A stretch of 64,000 nucleotides of DNA from Diphasiastrum complanatum. Taxonomy: Eukaryota; Streptophyta; Lycopodiopsida; Lycopodiales; Lycopodiaceae. Made by a program: the position numbers and the translations under genes. Location: the NCBI GenBank assembly GCA_029204225.1, contig CM055092.1, forward strand, positions 12,137,736 through 12,201,735, read 5' to 3'. Of the stretch, positions 12,153 through 25,200 are shown piece after piece. The stretch's first letter is position 1. Every line of letters begins with the position of its first letter. The notes beneath the pieces are model-generated. The model worked only from the letters and a program-made list of their open reading frames with translations, was not told the origin of the DNA and searched no databases.

Positions 12153-12338
12153 CTACTCCTTGGTTTTCTCTTTCTCCTTCACCGATGACCTTCCTAACCA
12201 CCAGCTACCTGCAGCTACAGCTATGACACCCGCTGCAGCATAGGCAATAAACTTGGAGTTGTCTCTAGCTGGCTCTGGATCACTGGCTGGTGTGGCAGTT
12301 ACTCCTTCGGTGGCAGCCTTCTCCTCCATTTGAATTGC
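12153..12338 (-). CDS. IF1-like gene, exon 3 with stop
   Basis: 61 codons plus TAG (12155-12153). It encodes an acidic Ala/Pro linker, the membrane segment and a Lys/Glu tail. The acceptor is TTTTTTTAG. Confidence 0.87.
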   Translation of the reverse strand, partial: AIQMEEKAATEGVTATPASDPEPARDNSKFIAYAAAGVIAVAAGSWWLGRSSVKEKEKTKE

Positions 12339-12721
12339 CTAAAAAAACCAAAGTTTGTAATCAAAATGATTGCCACATGCTGGTTCTCAACATAGATTTT
12401 GAGACTTGATAATTATTGATATCATGTACAATTAGCATTAATCAGTTCTTGGGATAATTAACTAGCAGTATTCGTGTTTTGGCATGGTCCTTAGCTACCT
12501 CTCCTTGCTCTGAAAGGCACTTATAGTTTGCAGCTCTGTAATTAACACCTTTCATGATGTCTTCTTCTAAGAAAACAAGTGAATTCTAAATGCAATTCAC
12601 CCATCATATGGGCATTTCTTTGTGTTAGTTATTTGAAACTCATAAGGTACTGATAGAAGAGGCACTCCTCCCCGCGTGATACGTGCTAAGAAGTATATCC
12701 TAAATGCTTAGCACACCAATT

Positions 12722-12798
<77 letters not shown>

Positions 12799-15700
12799 TG
12801 TTTGAAGCTATTAATGAAAGAAGCACTCCTCTACAGGTGATTTCCAATAAGAGAACAAAATAAATTTCTCATTGAAAAATAATCCTTCAGTCTTGATCAA
12901 GTCATTATGAAGGGCACTGGCTGTTCTATATTTCTGATGAGCTTTCCTTGTGGCTGGCATTGAAAAGACACTTCCTTTATTTGAGGAAAGTGATAACTGC
13001 CAACAAGCTATTTTTCTTTTTCTCCTCTTAAGGAATAGAAGTGCCACTCTGCAGCACCGCTATGTCCTATTTACGAGAAGATAATTTGAATGCTGCATTT
13101 TATACCAGGGAAGACATATACTCTGCTTGCTCAAACATACATGCAATTTCTTGTACATGAACTTCCCTACTCTTAAAATAACGATAGACAAAAAAATCAC
13201 CATCCACTCGCTATCAGAGAAAGTTGAAATGAGCCATGGCAATATACACAGGAACTAGAGAAAAAAAATAACCTTGCTTGCCAGCTTCTCCAGCTTCTCT
13301 TTCTCCGCTTTCTGAAAAAGACCACATACATAACATTATATTTTGGAGAGCCAAAGCATTCTGCGAACAATTGACTTTGGGAGAAAAAGCAAAAGTAACA
13401 CAACAATTTATGATACAAATTTGACCATAAACCTTCAAATCTGGCCATACCTGGCACAGAGAATTAGAATGTCATAGATCATAGATGAGCTAAAGGGTAT
13501 TATGAATCAAAAGGTTCTAATATTTCCTAAAAATAAGGAAAAATTTGTGGCTGCATTCAATAGGTTTCTTTTGACTATTCAGATTTTCATTAGAAGCACA
13601 AATCCAACAGTCGTAAATTGTGTGAAATTCTAATCTGGTCAGAGTATTGTCTAACAAGCTTAGAGGAACCTTGGCTGAAAAATGCTGGATTCAGAAGCTC
13701 ATTGATAATGTATCATGAAACAAGCAGTTGGACAATTTCCAATCATGAATGAATCCTCTCAAAGAATGTGTTTGCTGTCTAACATAAGAGATTCAAAGGC
13801 CTGCCCTGTACTCTGCTGAGTTCTTCATTTCACTCGATGCTCATTGCAATATTTGTATCGACTGTAAAGTATGATTAACACATGCAGATAGCACTCCAGA
13901 AGAAATGGGCAGCATCTATAGGGAGCTCAAACCTTTTCTCATCCAAGCCTCAGCCATGAGAAATTATCAATCTCAGACTACAGCCGATAGTGGAGGAGCT
14001 ACTATCAAAGAGTGGAAAAACTGCTTGTCAAAGTGCTACCTCAAGAAAACAAAAGCGACAGGGATAGTAGAAAGTTGGCTTTTACCAGAAAAAAGCTGAT
14101 TCAAATTTCTGGCAGGAGAGTTATGCAAGCAATAGCAAGTTTTTCATATCCCTAGGTTTTACTTCTTTTAGGCTCATTGTGCCTGAAAATCTAGCCACAC
14201 TAGCTTCCTACACTGACACTTCCTTGCAAATGTCATTTACTGCACACCTAGCAATGTGGCACTACAGACGAAAACAATTACATTTAGATTCCTGCTTACA
14301 TAAAAGAGTGCACCAAATTGCCTCCTTTTTGAAATTAAGAGAGAAATACTCCCAAAAAATGTGGATAAATGTGTCATCAAACACATGAATAACACAAGTC
14401 CTTTTCAGATGGTGAGTAAATGCACCGTTATTAAATACAGTTAAAACTTAGCATAAGTTGATGATAACTTTGGAGCTAAAAATGAACAAGGTAGTACCTT
14501 TCATACAGAAATTTGATTCTGGTATTTGTTATTTCTTGTATTATTTAAGACTAGAGTTCAACACCAGGAGTCAAACTTTCGGTTCTTCAAAAAATCTCAG
14601 CATAAGTCGCAATCAAAGAGGTCTTAAACCAAATGACGAAGCCACTATGTACAGCAAAATATATTAGAAAGTCCTAGAAATGGAATGTCAAAGTTGTAAT
14701 GATGGCTTTAGCAGCTTAAGAGGTATTAAACATGAATCAAATAAAGCAGCCACTATTTGGAGCAGTATATATTGGAAAATCTAGAAATGAAATGTCAACG
14801 TCCTCATAAGGGCTTGTTGCTACCTTAGAAGCTCGTTCCGACCAAAACTTTGTGATCCTCCAGGAACACATTACTGCGTAGTGGTTACTGAATCTATTGC
14901 CGCATCTGCTCTACCAGAGTCTTGTGTGTCGGAGATGTTAAGGGTGATCAAGGCGAAACCTTGCCATCCCTAAGCTTTCACTTGAAAATGGCTTGCTCAT
15001 CGACATTGGGAAGTAGTTCGGTTCCAGCAACTATTTCCCAAAGCTCCTTGGCCATCAGCACTGCCCTCATCTTGAATTTCCATAAGTGGTACTTCGAACC
15101 ATTGAGTTTGTCTACTATTTGAGTAAACTGTGATTGCGAATCCATCTAGAAATTCAGGATGATTGTATGCAGATAGTAGATTATATGACTGGAAACAATT
15201 ATAGTAAGTGTCTACTCTTTATCAGAACAATCGCAATCGTTCTGATAATGTAAGCTCTAAATCCGCTTCAAGAGAATCAAAGAGTAGAAATTACAGCTCT
15301 AATACCATGTTGGGATCCCTAAGGTCTGCGCGTCGCGACAGAGAGAAGCGAGAGCGGAATCCTCGGTGCATGCAACTATGTCTATCGGATTCAGACCGAC
15401 TTCGATAGTTCAAAGTCTGCCCTACTTGATCACAGCTTCGAAATCACTGGATCGATACAATCGATTCCATAGCCATGCACGAATTAACTTGGTTTTAGAT
15501 TTAGCTTTGCCGAAGCATATTAGGTGCGGAGGTCAGAGCGTCACAATCGACTCAGACTATGGATCGTATGAGACAATTTAATCTACGAATAAGTTTATCT
15601 GCAAGCAAAAATCGATCTGAACATGAATAAAAATGAGCATTCATTCACAGTATGCACGACCTAGATTACTGGAACATTAATTATTCAGTCGTGAATAGAT

Positions 15701-16175
15701 ACAATCTGAAGGCAGTCAGAGTCGCGTTCTTTCTTAAACAATACTCCGTAATAACAAAGAGAAAGAACAAAACAAATGTCTACTCAACAAACATTACATA
15801 GATGCAAGTTGATGTTGGGCAAAAATTAAAACAACCTCTTGTTATTGCCAAGCCATTCTATGACATTTGACTATATATAGGTGCATAGGTATAAAAATCA
15901 ACGCAGGTTAATGAATGAAATCATATCTATAGCATAGATGCACTAGCGATTTTGAATCGTGGTCCCAATCACGATTCGCAAAACAAACAAAAAAAAAACA
16001 AAAAAACAAAATTGTAAATATATGCAATATGGGTATCAGTAGAAACTAGAAAACATAGAGGATTAAGAATAAAAGGGTTTCCAATACTTTCGGGTCCAAT
16101 CCCTGCATATTTCAGGTCCAACTCCAGTAGTTTTCGGGTCCAAACAGATTTGTGAGAAGTAAAATATACAATTAT

Positions 16176-16216
<41 letters not shown>

Positions 16217-19200
16217 TACACACATATATATGTGCCACTTCTAAACTATGCACACACATGCAAAATGAGTACTTATGCATGCTCACCTGCACTCACATGC
16301 ATACAACATACACAGACTCCAGTTCCAAACATTTTCTATCAAGATGACTTTCTTGGGAATGTGTAAATAGACAAGCTATGTCAATGAGCTGACCATTGTC
16401 CTCCTTTTAGGTATAATTGACATCTATATTTTTTATAGGAGTTGCAAATGAAAACTACCAGAATTGTTCCTTTCTACATTGCATAATTGTGTAGAGAGGT
16501 CTTCTGACATTTAATGTGAAAGATTTCAACTAGTTTAGTCAAGATTGGTCATAGTTTGATAGATTGCCAAATACACAATTGAGGCCAATTTTCATATTAG
16601 ACTTAGAGTTTGACTTTTCAAAGTTATATTAGTCTAAAAGCATTTGAATAAACACTTTTGGAAAGTGTGAGAAAGTACACGAGTTCTTGATAGATTCAAT
16701 TTGAGTGGTAGAGACATTGAATCTAGTCACAATAATAATAGGGTTTTTCATTATGGAGGGAAACCGAAGTTTGAAATTAGGTTTGGACCTGCTATAAAAG
16801 GATGTGACTCGTGGGAAGAGAAGACATTCTCTCTCTTATCTCATTTCATGCTTATACATGGTTCTCTTGGGTTCATCTATTCATTCGTGCACTATATTGG
16901 TGATATCTTGCAATCTTGTGTGTAGAATGCTTATTTTATGCTATTTACGGATCCACACGTGTAAAATACAGGAACTTACTGTTTTTGTACGAACAACAAC
17001 TTCATCATATCTTATGTTTGATGTTTGATCAGGTTCTTATTGAGTTTGCATCTCTTTCATTAAGTAGATGTTGATATGGATTTGGATCTTGATTGATCCC
17101 AAATTCTTCCCATGGTACCAGAGCTTGTGTTGCAGGTTATGAAAGGATCAAGCACATCTATCAAGGATTTGGTGAAGATATCAATGCTAGAGCATGCTAG
17201 ATTGACTTCTACCCAAAAATCGAGTTTCTTGCATATGTAGATTGGATCTTTTGTAGATCAAAACTCATTTTAGGTTATTGAACTTGAGGAATTCCGATTT
17301 CACACCACACTTACTGGAAATAGCCGATTTTGGATGCATTAGGAAGGTCTCACTTGAGGCTACAATATTCTATATCAAGTTTTAGGCAATTGCATGTAGA
17401 ACTTGAAATATTCAATTGTTTGTGATTTTGTCAAAACCCTGATTTTGATTGGATCTCTATTTTGTGACGTTACTGAGCTTCATTAAAGTGTGTTTCAATC
17501 TTCGGGAGTGGCAAGGGTCAATAAATTGAGGATAGATCATAGGTTGATCAAGATTTCTACATTCTATGTGTGAATTTGCTAGACATAAGTGCTAGAAGAA
17601 ACTTGAGAGGTTCCATATCTTTGTGATTTCTTTTTGGAAACATTTGTTGTATTTCAAAAGAGTGCTTTGTGAATTGGAACATGGCTACATCAAGTGGATA
17701 CATGTTGGAAGGCAATGATAGGCTTATCTCAAGCAACTATTCATTGTGAAAAGTGAGGATGGAATCACTTCTTGAGATGATCAAGACAAATGTTACCAAT
17801 GAACTTTTCATAATTACTACAACTAGCAATAGTGGAACTAAGATCTATGTAACTTTCATTGATGATTTTAGTAGATTTTGTTGGATCTGTCTACTAAAGA
17901 GCAAAGATGAAGTGTATGATATCTTTGTTAAGTTCAAGAATGTAAGGGAGAACCAATTTTCCACAAGGATCAAGTGCTAAAGGAGTGACAATGGTGGAGA
18001 GTACATATCTACCAAGTTTAAGGCTTTTTGTGATGAGCATGGGATCAAGAGGGATTATACAACACCAAGGACCTCACAATAAAATGGAGTGGCCGAGAGG
18101 AAGAATAGGACTTTATGTGAAAGTGCCAAAGCCATGAGGTTAAGTGCTAACCTTGATAAGCCATTTTGGGATCAAGCTTTGATGTGTGCTAATTTCTTGT
18201 GCAATAGGTGGCCGAGTGCTACTTTGGATGGAAGGACACCATTTGAGATGCTATTCAAGTGGAGGCCGAGTGTCAACTTTCTTAAAACTTTTGGATGCAC
18301 ATGCTATGTCAACATGACTCTTGATGATAGGACCAAGGAGGATCCATCTTCAAGGAAAGTTATATTTGTTGGATATAGTGAGGTGAATAAAGCCTACAAG
18401 GTTTACATTCCTTCTACTAATAAGGTGATTATTGGTAGAGATGTCATTTTTTATGAGGGGAACATTCCAAAAGTATTTTCAAGTACTATTGATGGTGATG
18501 TGGATGGATCTAACATTCTTGATGATGGACTGCATCAAGTCAAAAGCCAAGGAAAACGTCAAAGGAAAGAAAATGCGTATTTTATGCTATTTTCGGATCC
18601 ACACGTGTGAAATACAGTAGCTTACTGTTTTTATACGGGTAGCAGCTTCATCATATCTTATGTTTGATGTTTGATCAGGTTCTTAGTGAGTTTGCATCTC
18701 TTTCATTATGTAGATGTTAATTTTTCCACATTGGCAAGATTGGTAGAGTTGATCTATTTCTAACCAAAGATCAGGTTATGGATTTGGATCTTGATTGATC
18801 CCAAATTCTTCACATTTAACAAGTTTGATATATGTGAAGACTCTAGCTTTCCAAGCTTGTTAACACTAACTAGCCAAAGATAAGAATGAAGCTCCTGCCA
18901 CCTTACATTCTTATTGAAATCCATTGTTGAGCTTTCACATTGCCGCCAAGGCATAATAAAGTCTTGACTGGATCTCTATGTCGATGATGACTCCTAATGG
19001 TAAACCTTGAACCTTGTGCCCTAGCATGGCGCAATGCTCAACTTGGCCACCTGAAGCTTGTCATCTAACCCCTGATCATGACCCAACCCGCTCCTGTCTA
19101 ACAACTAGAACTATCATCCCTGAGTGTAGAAATTTTGCCCTGCTATCCAAGAATGGATAGAGGGGAGTTACTTGGTGTTCGCCATTGTAGGGAGCCGAGG

Positions 19201-22200
19201 TTCGTTCAAATGAGGAGCTATTATGTGTTGGATTTATATCCTCTCCATCCCTATCTCTCTGCAAATCTAGATCCATTCACTAGCTGTTATAAATACTTGT
19301 ACAGTCACATACTCTGCAGAAATACACTTGTTTTCTAACAGTCTACAGAAATACAAATGAATCAATGACAGTGTTTCCCCAGTTGTTCGGACACCTTCAA
19401 CTATTCGGACATCTTTGATTATTTAGCCACCTTCGATTGTTCGGCCATCCTCGATAGTTCGACCACCTCAGACCATCTAACCAGATTCGATTATTTGGCC
19501 ATACTCGAACAATCAGCTGCAATCCGACTATCGATGGATCAGCAAGTACATTGACTCTAACAGAATCAGATACTGTCCGAAGGCGACTGCCAACAGCACG
19601 TAGTGCCTTAATCCTGATTGTAAAGTACAGATTAGACATTCTTTTAATTAGTTAGCCGTGTGTATATATCCAGCAACTTATCAGTTGCTCGGTCCTCATA
19701 TGAAAACTGGGTGATGATGATTTCCACACACTCAGATATTACATTGTCCAGAGTCGTAATCATGTTGTTGCAAGAGGAGACAAGAAGGAATAGAGCATCC
19801 TCGTCCTCCATCAACGACTCGCAATCATTATTCTCGAAAAAGAACACAAGGAAGCAACAAAAGAAGAAAGTTGTCAGACAAATCGAGGGCAATTAGAAAC
19901 AGTCACAGAAGACCCGGAATCAACAACCTGCATGACGATGAGCAGGATGCCTTCATGGTGAACCATCACCATGTCGAACAATCGGAGGAGTGGTTCCTCA
20001 ATTCTGGAACAACGCAACACATGACAAATCATCAAGAATGGTTTATCGACTATTCGGCCTGTAGCACCAAGAAGTTAGTTCACCTTGGAGACAACAGCTC
20101 ACATAGAATCAAAGGTGAAGGTACTGTTAGACTGAATTTTTAGAAAGGACTGTCAAGTTGATACCAAATGTATTGTATCTCCCGAACCTGACAACAAATT
20201 TGTTGTCAGTCAGTCGAATTACAGATTTAGGACATAGGGTAGAGTTTCAGGCAGATTCCTGTCAAATTCTTGATAAAAGCAAGAGAGTTCTGGTGCTCAG
20301 GAAGAGGCAAGGATATCTCTATAGCTTAGTCATTGTAACTTTGTGACTGATTGTGCTTTAAGCAATTCAGCATCTGTCAATAAAGAATTGATTTGGCATT
20401 ATAGACTTGCTCACCTTAATCATGTATCGATAGGTAACATGTCTAGACGTTCTTCAGTTCTTGATTTAGACTATCAAATTGTCGACCCTCCTGTCTGCCA
20501 AAGTTGTATCATAGGAAAGCAGACAAGAAGGCCATTTAAGTCAAATCAAGAACATGTATCTAAAGATTTGCTAGACATTGTACATGTGACCCAATGCAAA
20601 CACCATCATTGCTTGGTGCTAGATTCTTTATTACATTTATAGATGACTATTCTAAAAGAACTACTATGAAGCACAAATCTGAGGCCTTCCATTTCTTCAA
20701 GAAATACAAAGAAAATGCTAAGTTGCAGACAGGCAAGAAGATCAAAGCTCTTAGGAGCGACAACAGCGGTGAATACATCTCAAATGAATTCAAGTATTAC
20801 TGCTCAGCCAACGGCATCGAGCAGCAGTTTGCTGCTTCCTATTCTCCACAGTCGAATGGACTGGCAAAAAGGAAGAACAAGACCTTAGTCGAGTCTGCCA
20901 AATGCATGATAACTTATGCTTCGTTGCCCAAATCGTCCTGGCAACATGCTGTATCAACAACAGCTTATGTGCAGAACCGATGTATAACTAAAGGCCTCCC
21001 TGAAAACAAAACCCCTCATGAAGTTTGGACAGGATCCAAGCCTTCATTAAAACATTTAAGAGTATTTGAATGTACATCCTATGCTCATGTCCCAAAGGAC
21101 AACAGAAAGAAATGAGATGAGCATTCATTCAGAACTATTTTTGTTGGCTACTATACTTCTGATGGAATGTATAGACTGTACAATATAGAAACCTATAAAG
21201 TTTTCACTAACGGAATGTGACTTTCATTGAAAATCAGTTTATGATTTGAACGGCAAGGACCAGATGCAATCTACAATTTTTGCCCCAACAACTAATTTAT
21301 ATCGAAAGACTATTTCGATTTATTCCAGCAGTCACTCTGTACAGTCAGATCCAAAAGAAGATGAAGAAGCTACAAGCCAACACAAGAATTTTGCAGCAAG
21401 AAACATCGACCAAAAGATCAACAATAACCCAGCATGTCCGATATACTGATGAGTTTGCTATTCAGGAGCCAACTGTAGTTGAGGAAGCTATGTCACAGGG
21501 CGATTCGGATCTCTGGAAAGAAGCAATGGATAAGGAGTACAACTCATTGCTGAGGAACAACACATGGACTGTCACCAAGCTGCCAGCAGACAGAAAGGTA
21601 ATTGACTGCAAATGGATCTTTAAGATCAAATACAAAGCAGACGGCAGTATCGACAGAAGGAAAGCTCGACTCGTGGCAAGGGGATTTTCACAAATTCCCA
21701 ATATCGACTACTTCGAAACCTTTAGCCCGGTTGTCAAGCATACTTCCTCTACGTGGATGATACGTTGTTGTTCAGCAACAATAATCGAACTGACAAAGGA
21801 TACTAAGAGGATGCTATCCCAAGAATTCGAGATGACAAATCTGGGAGAAGCGCATTACTGTCTCGGGATTCAGATCCACAGAGACAGGAACGGAAGACTT
21901 CTCTATATCACCCAATAGAGGTACTTTTATAATTTACTGACGAAATTCAATATCATGAATTGCAAGTTTGCACATAATCACATGGATCCAAGTCTAAAAT
22001 TATCTAAGGAGCAATGCCCTCAGACCAATGAGGAGAAGGCCGAAATGAAGGGATATCCATATCAATCAATTATCGGATCCCTGATGTATGCAATGATTTC
22101 GCCATCAGCTCCTTGAGCCAATACATGGCCAACCCTAGTATGATCCACTAGAAAGCTCTTTTCAGAGTAATCAAATATGTGCGAGCTACTATTGACCTCT

Positions 22201-25200
22201 GTATCTGCTATGGTGATGTCGATTCATCCGATATCCATACACTTCATGGATATACAGATGCAAATTGGGCAGGTGATATCGACACCAGAAGATCGACTTC
22301 TGGACTTGTCTTCATGTTCAATAATGGTTCAATATCATGGAACAGTCGAAAACAAACCTCCATTGCAATGTCATCTACAGAATCAGAATACATTGCAGCT
22401 ACTAAATAGGCAATTTGGTTGAGAAATTTATTGTCTGCTATTGGTCTCAGACAATCTGCTCCAACAATCATTCAGTGCGACAATCAGAGTGCTAGGTAAG
22501 TCTGAAATTTTGCAGAACCCAGTACATGGCAGCTGACATATTTACAAAAGGATTAAATCAGGAAGCAAACAAGATTTTTTGTGCTATCTTGAATTTGAAA
22601 ATCAAGGCGTTCATGAATCCAGATTAAGGGGGGATGTTGGATTTCTATCCTCTCCATCCCTATCTCTCTGCTAATCTAGATCCATTCACTAGTTGTTGTA
22701 AATACTTGTACAGTCGCATACTCTGCAGAAATACACTTGTTTTCTGACAGTCTGCAGAAATACAAATGAATCAATGACAGTGTTTCCCTGATTGTTCGAA
22801 CACCTTCATCCTCGATTATTCGGCCATCTTCGATTGTTCGACCATCCTCGATAGTCCGACCACCTCGGACCATCTGACTAGATTCGATTATTCGGCCATA
22901 CTTGAACAATCGGCCGCAATCCGACCATCGGCGGATCAACAAGTACATTAAATCACGACCGGACATAATCTCTAACAAAATCAGATATTGTCCGAAGGCG
23001 ACTGCCAACAGCACGTAGTGCCTTAATCCTAATTGTAAAGTACAGATTAAAGATTCTTTTGATTAGTTAGCTGTGTGTATATATCCAGCCACTTATCAGT
23101 TGCTTGGGTAGGACATTAGACATTGTAGCAAATCAATCGAACATCCAAAGTGCAATTGTTTTGTTCTATTATTACGGAGTATTGTTTCAGAAAGTAAGCG
23201 ACTCTGACTGTATCTATTCACAACTAAATAATTAATGTTCCAGTAATCTAGGTCATGCATACTGTGATTGAATGCTCGTTATTATTCATGTTCAGATCGA
23301 TTCTTGCTTTCTAATAAACTTATTCGTAGATTAATTTGTCTTGTATGACAATTAGTCTGAGTCGATTGTGACGCTCTGACCTCTGCACCTAATACGCTTC
23401 TGCAAAGCTAAATCTAAACCACCAAGTTATTTCGTGCATGGCTATGGAATCGATTGTATCGATCCAGTGACTTTGAAGCTGTGATCAAGTAGGGTAGACT
23501 TCGAACTATCGAAGTCTGTCTGAATCTAATAGACGAAGATGCATGCACCGAGGATTCCGCGCTCGCTTCTCTCTATCGCGATGCGCAGACCTTAGGGATC
23601 CCAACATTATGAAGCTCCTGTCACTGAAAATAATGCAACTTCCTTGCATATCTAACACCTATTCATTTTTGCCACACCTTCATAATCCATTATATCCATC
23701 CTACATCTCTTTCCATCATCTAATATCTATCAATCTGGTCAAAACCTCCCAAACCTAACCCTAAAACATTCCCAAACACTCTACACCACAAGAAGGCTAA
23801 CAAACATCCTACACCTTCGCACAACTCCTTAATGCCTACTCTCCCTTTCCATATCTCATTCTCCTCATACTAACAAGAACCAACTTCAAGCTATCGACTA
23901 GAACCATTTACACCATTCGTTCATGGAAAGACAAGCATAGAAGCAACAAAGCGTCATTGTCCAAAAGAGACACAAGCTTTACTCCTCTCCTTAGACTCCA
24001 ACATGCACACAATGAAGAATCAAAAGGTATGCACTACACACATTCCTACCATCATCATTCAACCACAAAACATCACATGACATCACCATTGGACTGGACA
24101 ATGGAGAGCTTTAGGATGCAAAAGTAGAAATCTTCAAGTGGCATCACTTGCATGAGAATACAAAGGATTTGTATAGCATATAGTAGGAGCATCCTCCTTG
24201 TGAGGCGTCACCTTCTCATTGGACCCCTTGGGTCTCAACTTAAGATAAGACCACCTAAGACCACCTATAACAAGTCACTATGAGGCTCAAGTTCTATCTT
24301 AAGTTGACGCCTTGCCATTTTAACTAATTTCTAGTGTATCACCTCGAGTTAATCTTGTATGCGCAGAATGCCATACCTGGGATATTATATAACTCTACAA
24401 CAATGTGATGGAACTAGCCCCATCTGGGAACCATGTAACATCCCCCGCTCTACTCGATGTGTGCCAATCCATGGTACTTATATGCCAAATGACTCTTTAT
24501 CAGTTGGTCAATTACTTTTTGGAGCATAGTTGTTGCTCTTTTATTTGATAAGTAATATATTCCGTCAACTATGTGCAAAGTTTGTAGTTATTACTTTTTG
24601 GCCCAAAAACATGTGACATCCCCACCTTGTCTTTTGCCACATTTCAACCATTGATGTATTTGTACCCGACCATGCGGCACAGTAATATATGCAAATGACC
24701 GGAAGTTTGCCTCAAGGAACTCCTTATTTGCGTCAAAGTGAAAGTTTCCAAGGACCGGCCCATCTCACTAAGGGAACTCAACGCCTAGCATTTTCCTTGT
24801 GGCTTGTCGGATTATCAGGTCAAGAGAGTCCCCACATTTTGCATTGAAGTCATCTAAGGCCCACCGGGAATCTACATTCACATCCCAGCCCTTTTGGTAT
24901 GGAATCACTGGCCATTTGAAAGCGTTAGAAGTCCCTAGTGTCGAAATTGAGCTAGGACGTTGTTGTACATTTGAGAAGGTGGAACCTTGGATGTTCCACA
25001 GTTTCCAAGGTGTGCAAAAGTAGTAACGGAGGAGCGTTTTATTTTCCATGAACAGCTACATGACCATTTTGGTTGGGAGACCGATCCTATTTAAGATGTT
25101 AACTTCCTTGCCTTTGTTAGCGTTTGCCTTGCAAATGAGACAAAAGACTCTACAAATTTTGGGGTCGAATACAGTGGCTGACGCAAGGGTCATGGGCTAA

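Larger units (their letters stand above)
16515..18814 (+). mobile_element. Internally deleted Ty1/copia element (copia C)
   Basis: 2.3 kb bounded by the target duplication TTTAA (16510-16514 and 18815-18819), with LTR termini TGTGAA and TTCACA as perfect inverted ends. The 5' LTR is 16515-17112; the PBS TGGTACCAGAGC follows at 17113. Only a gag start, an integrase core and the R/U5 part of the 3' LTR (from about 18571) remain. Most of gag, protease, RT and RNase H are deleted. Confidence 0.9.
19226..23606 (+). mobile_element. Deleted Ty1/copia element (copia B) nested in the gypsy LTR
   Basis: 4.4 kb flanked by the target duplication TTATG (19221-19225 and 23607-23611), with termini TGTTGG and CCAACA. 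The 3' LTR (22635-23606, 972 bp) is complete and preceded by the polypurine tract TTAAGGGGGGA. The 5' LTR keeps only about 465 bp (19226-19690) and is fused directly to late gag, so its R/U5, the PBS and most of gag are gone. Confidence 0.93.

Noticed and set aside
13197-13457. Minus-strand ORF of 86 codons overlapping IF1-like exon 2
   Set aside because: Reads exon 2 in another frame together with intron sequence; the 39-nt exon has consensus splice sites and the right peptide.
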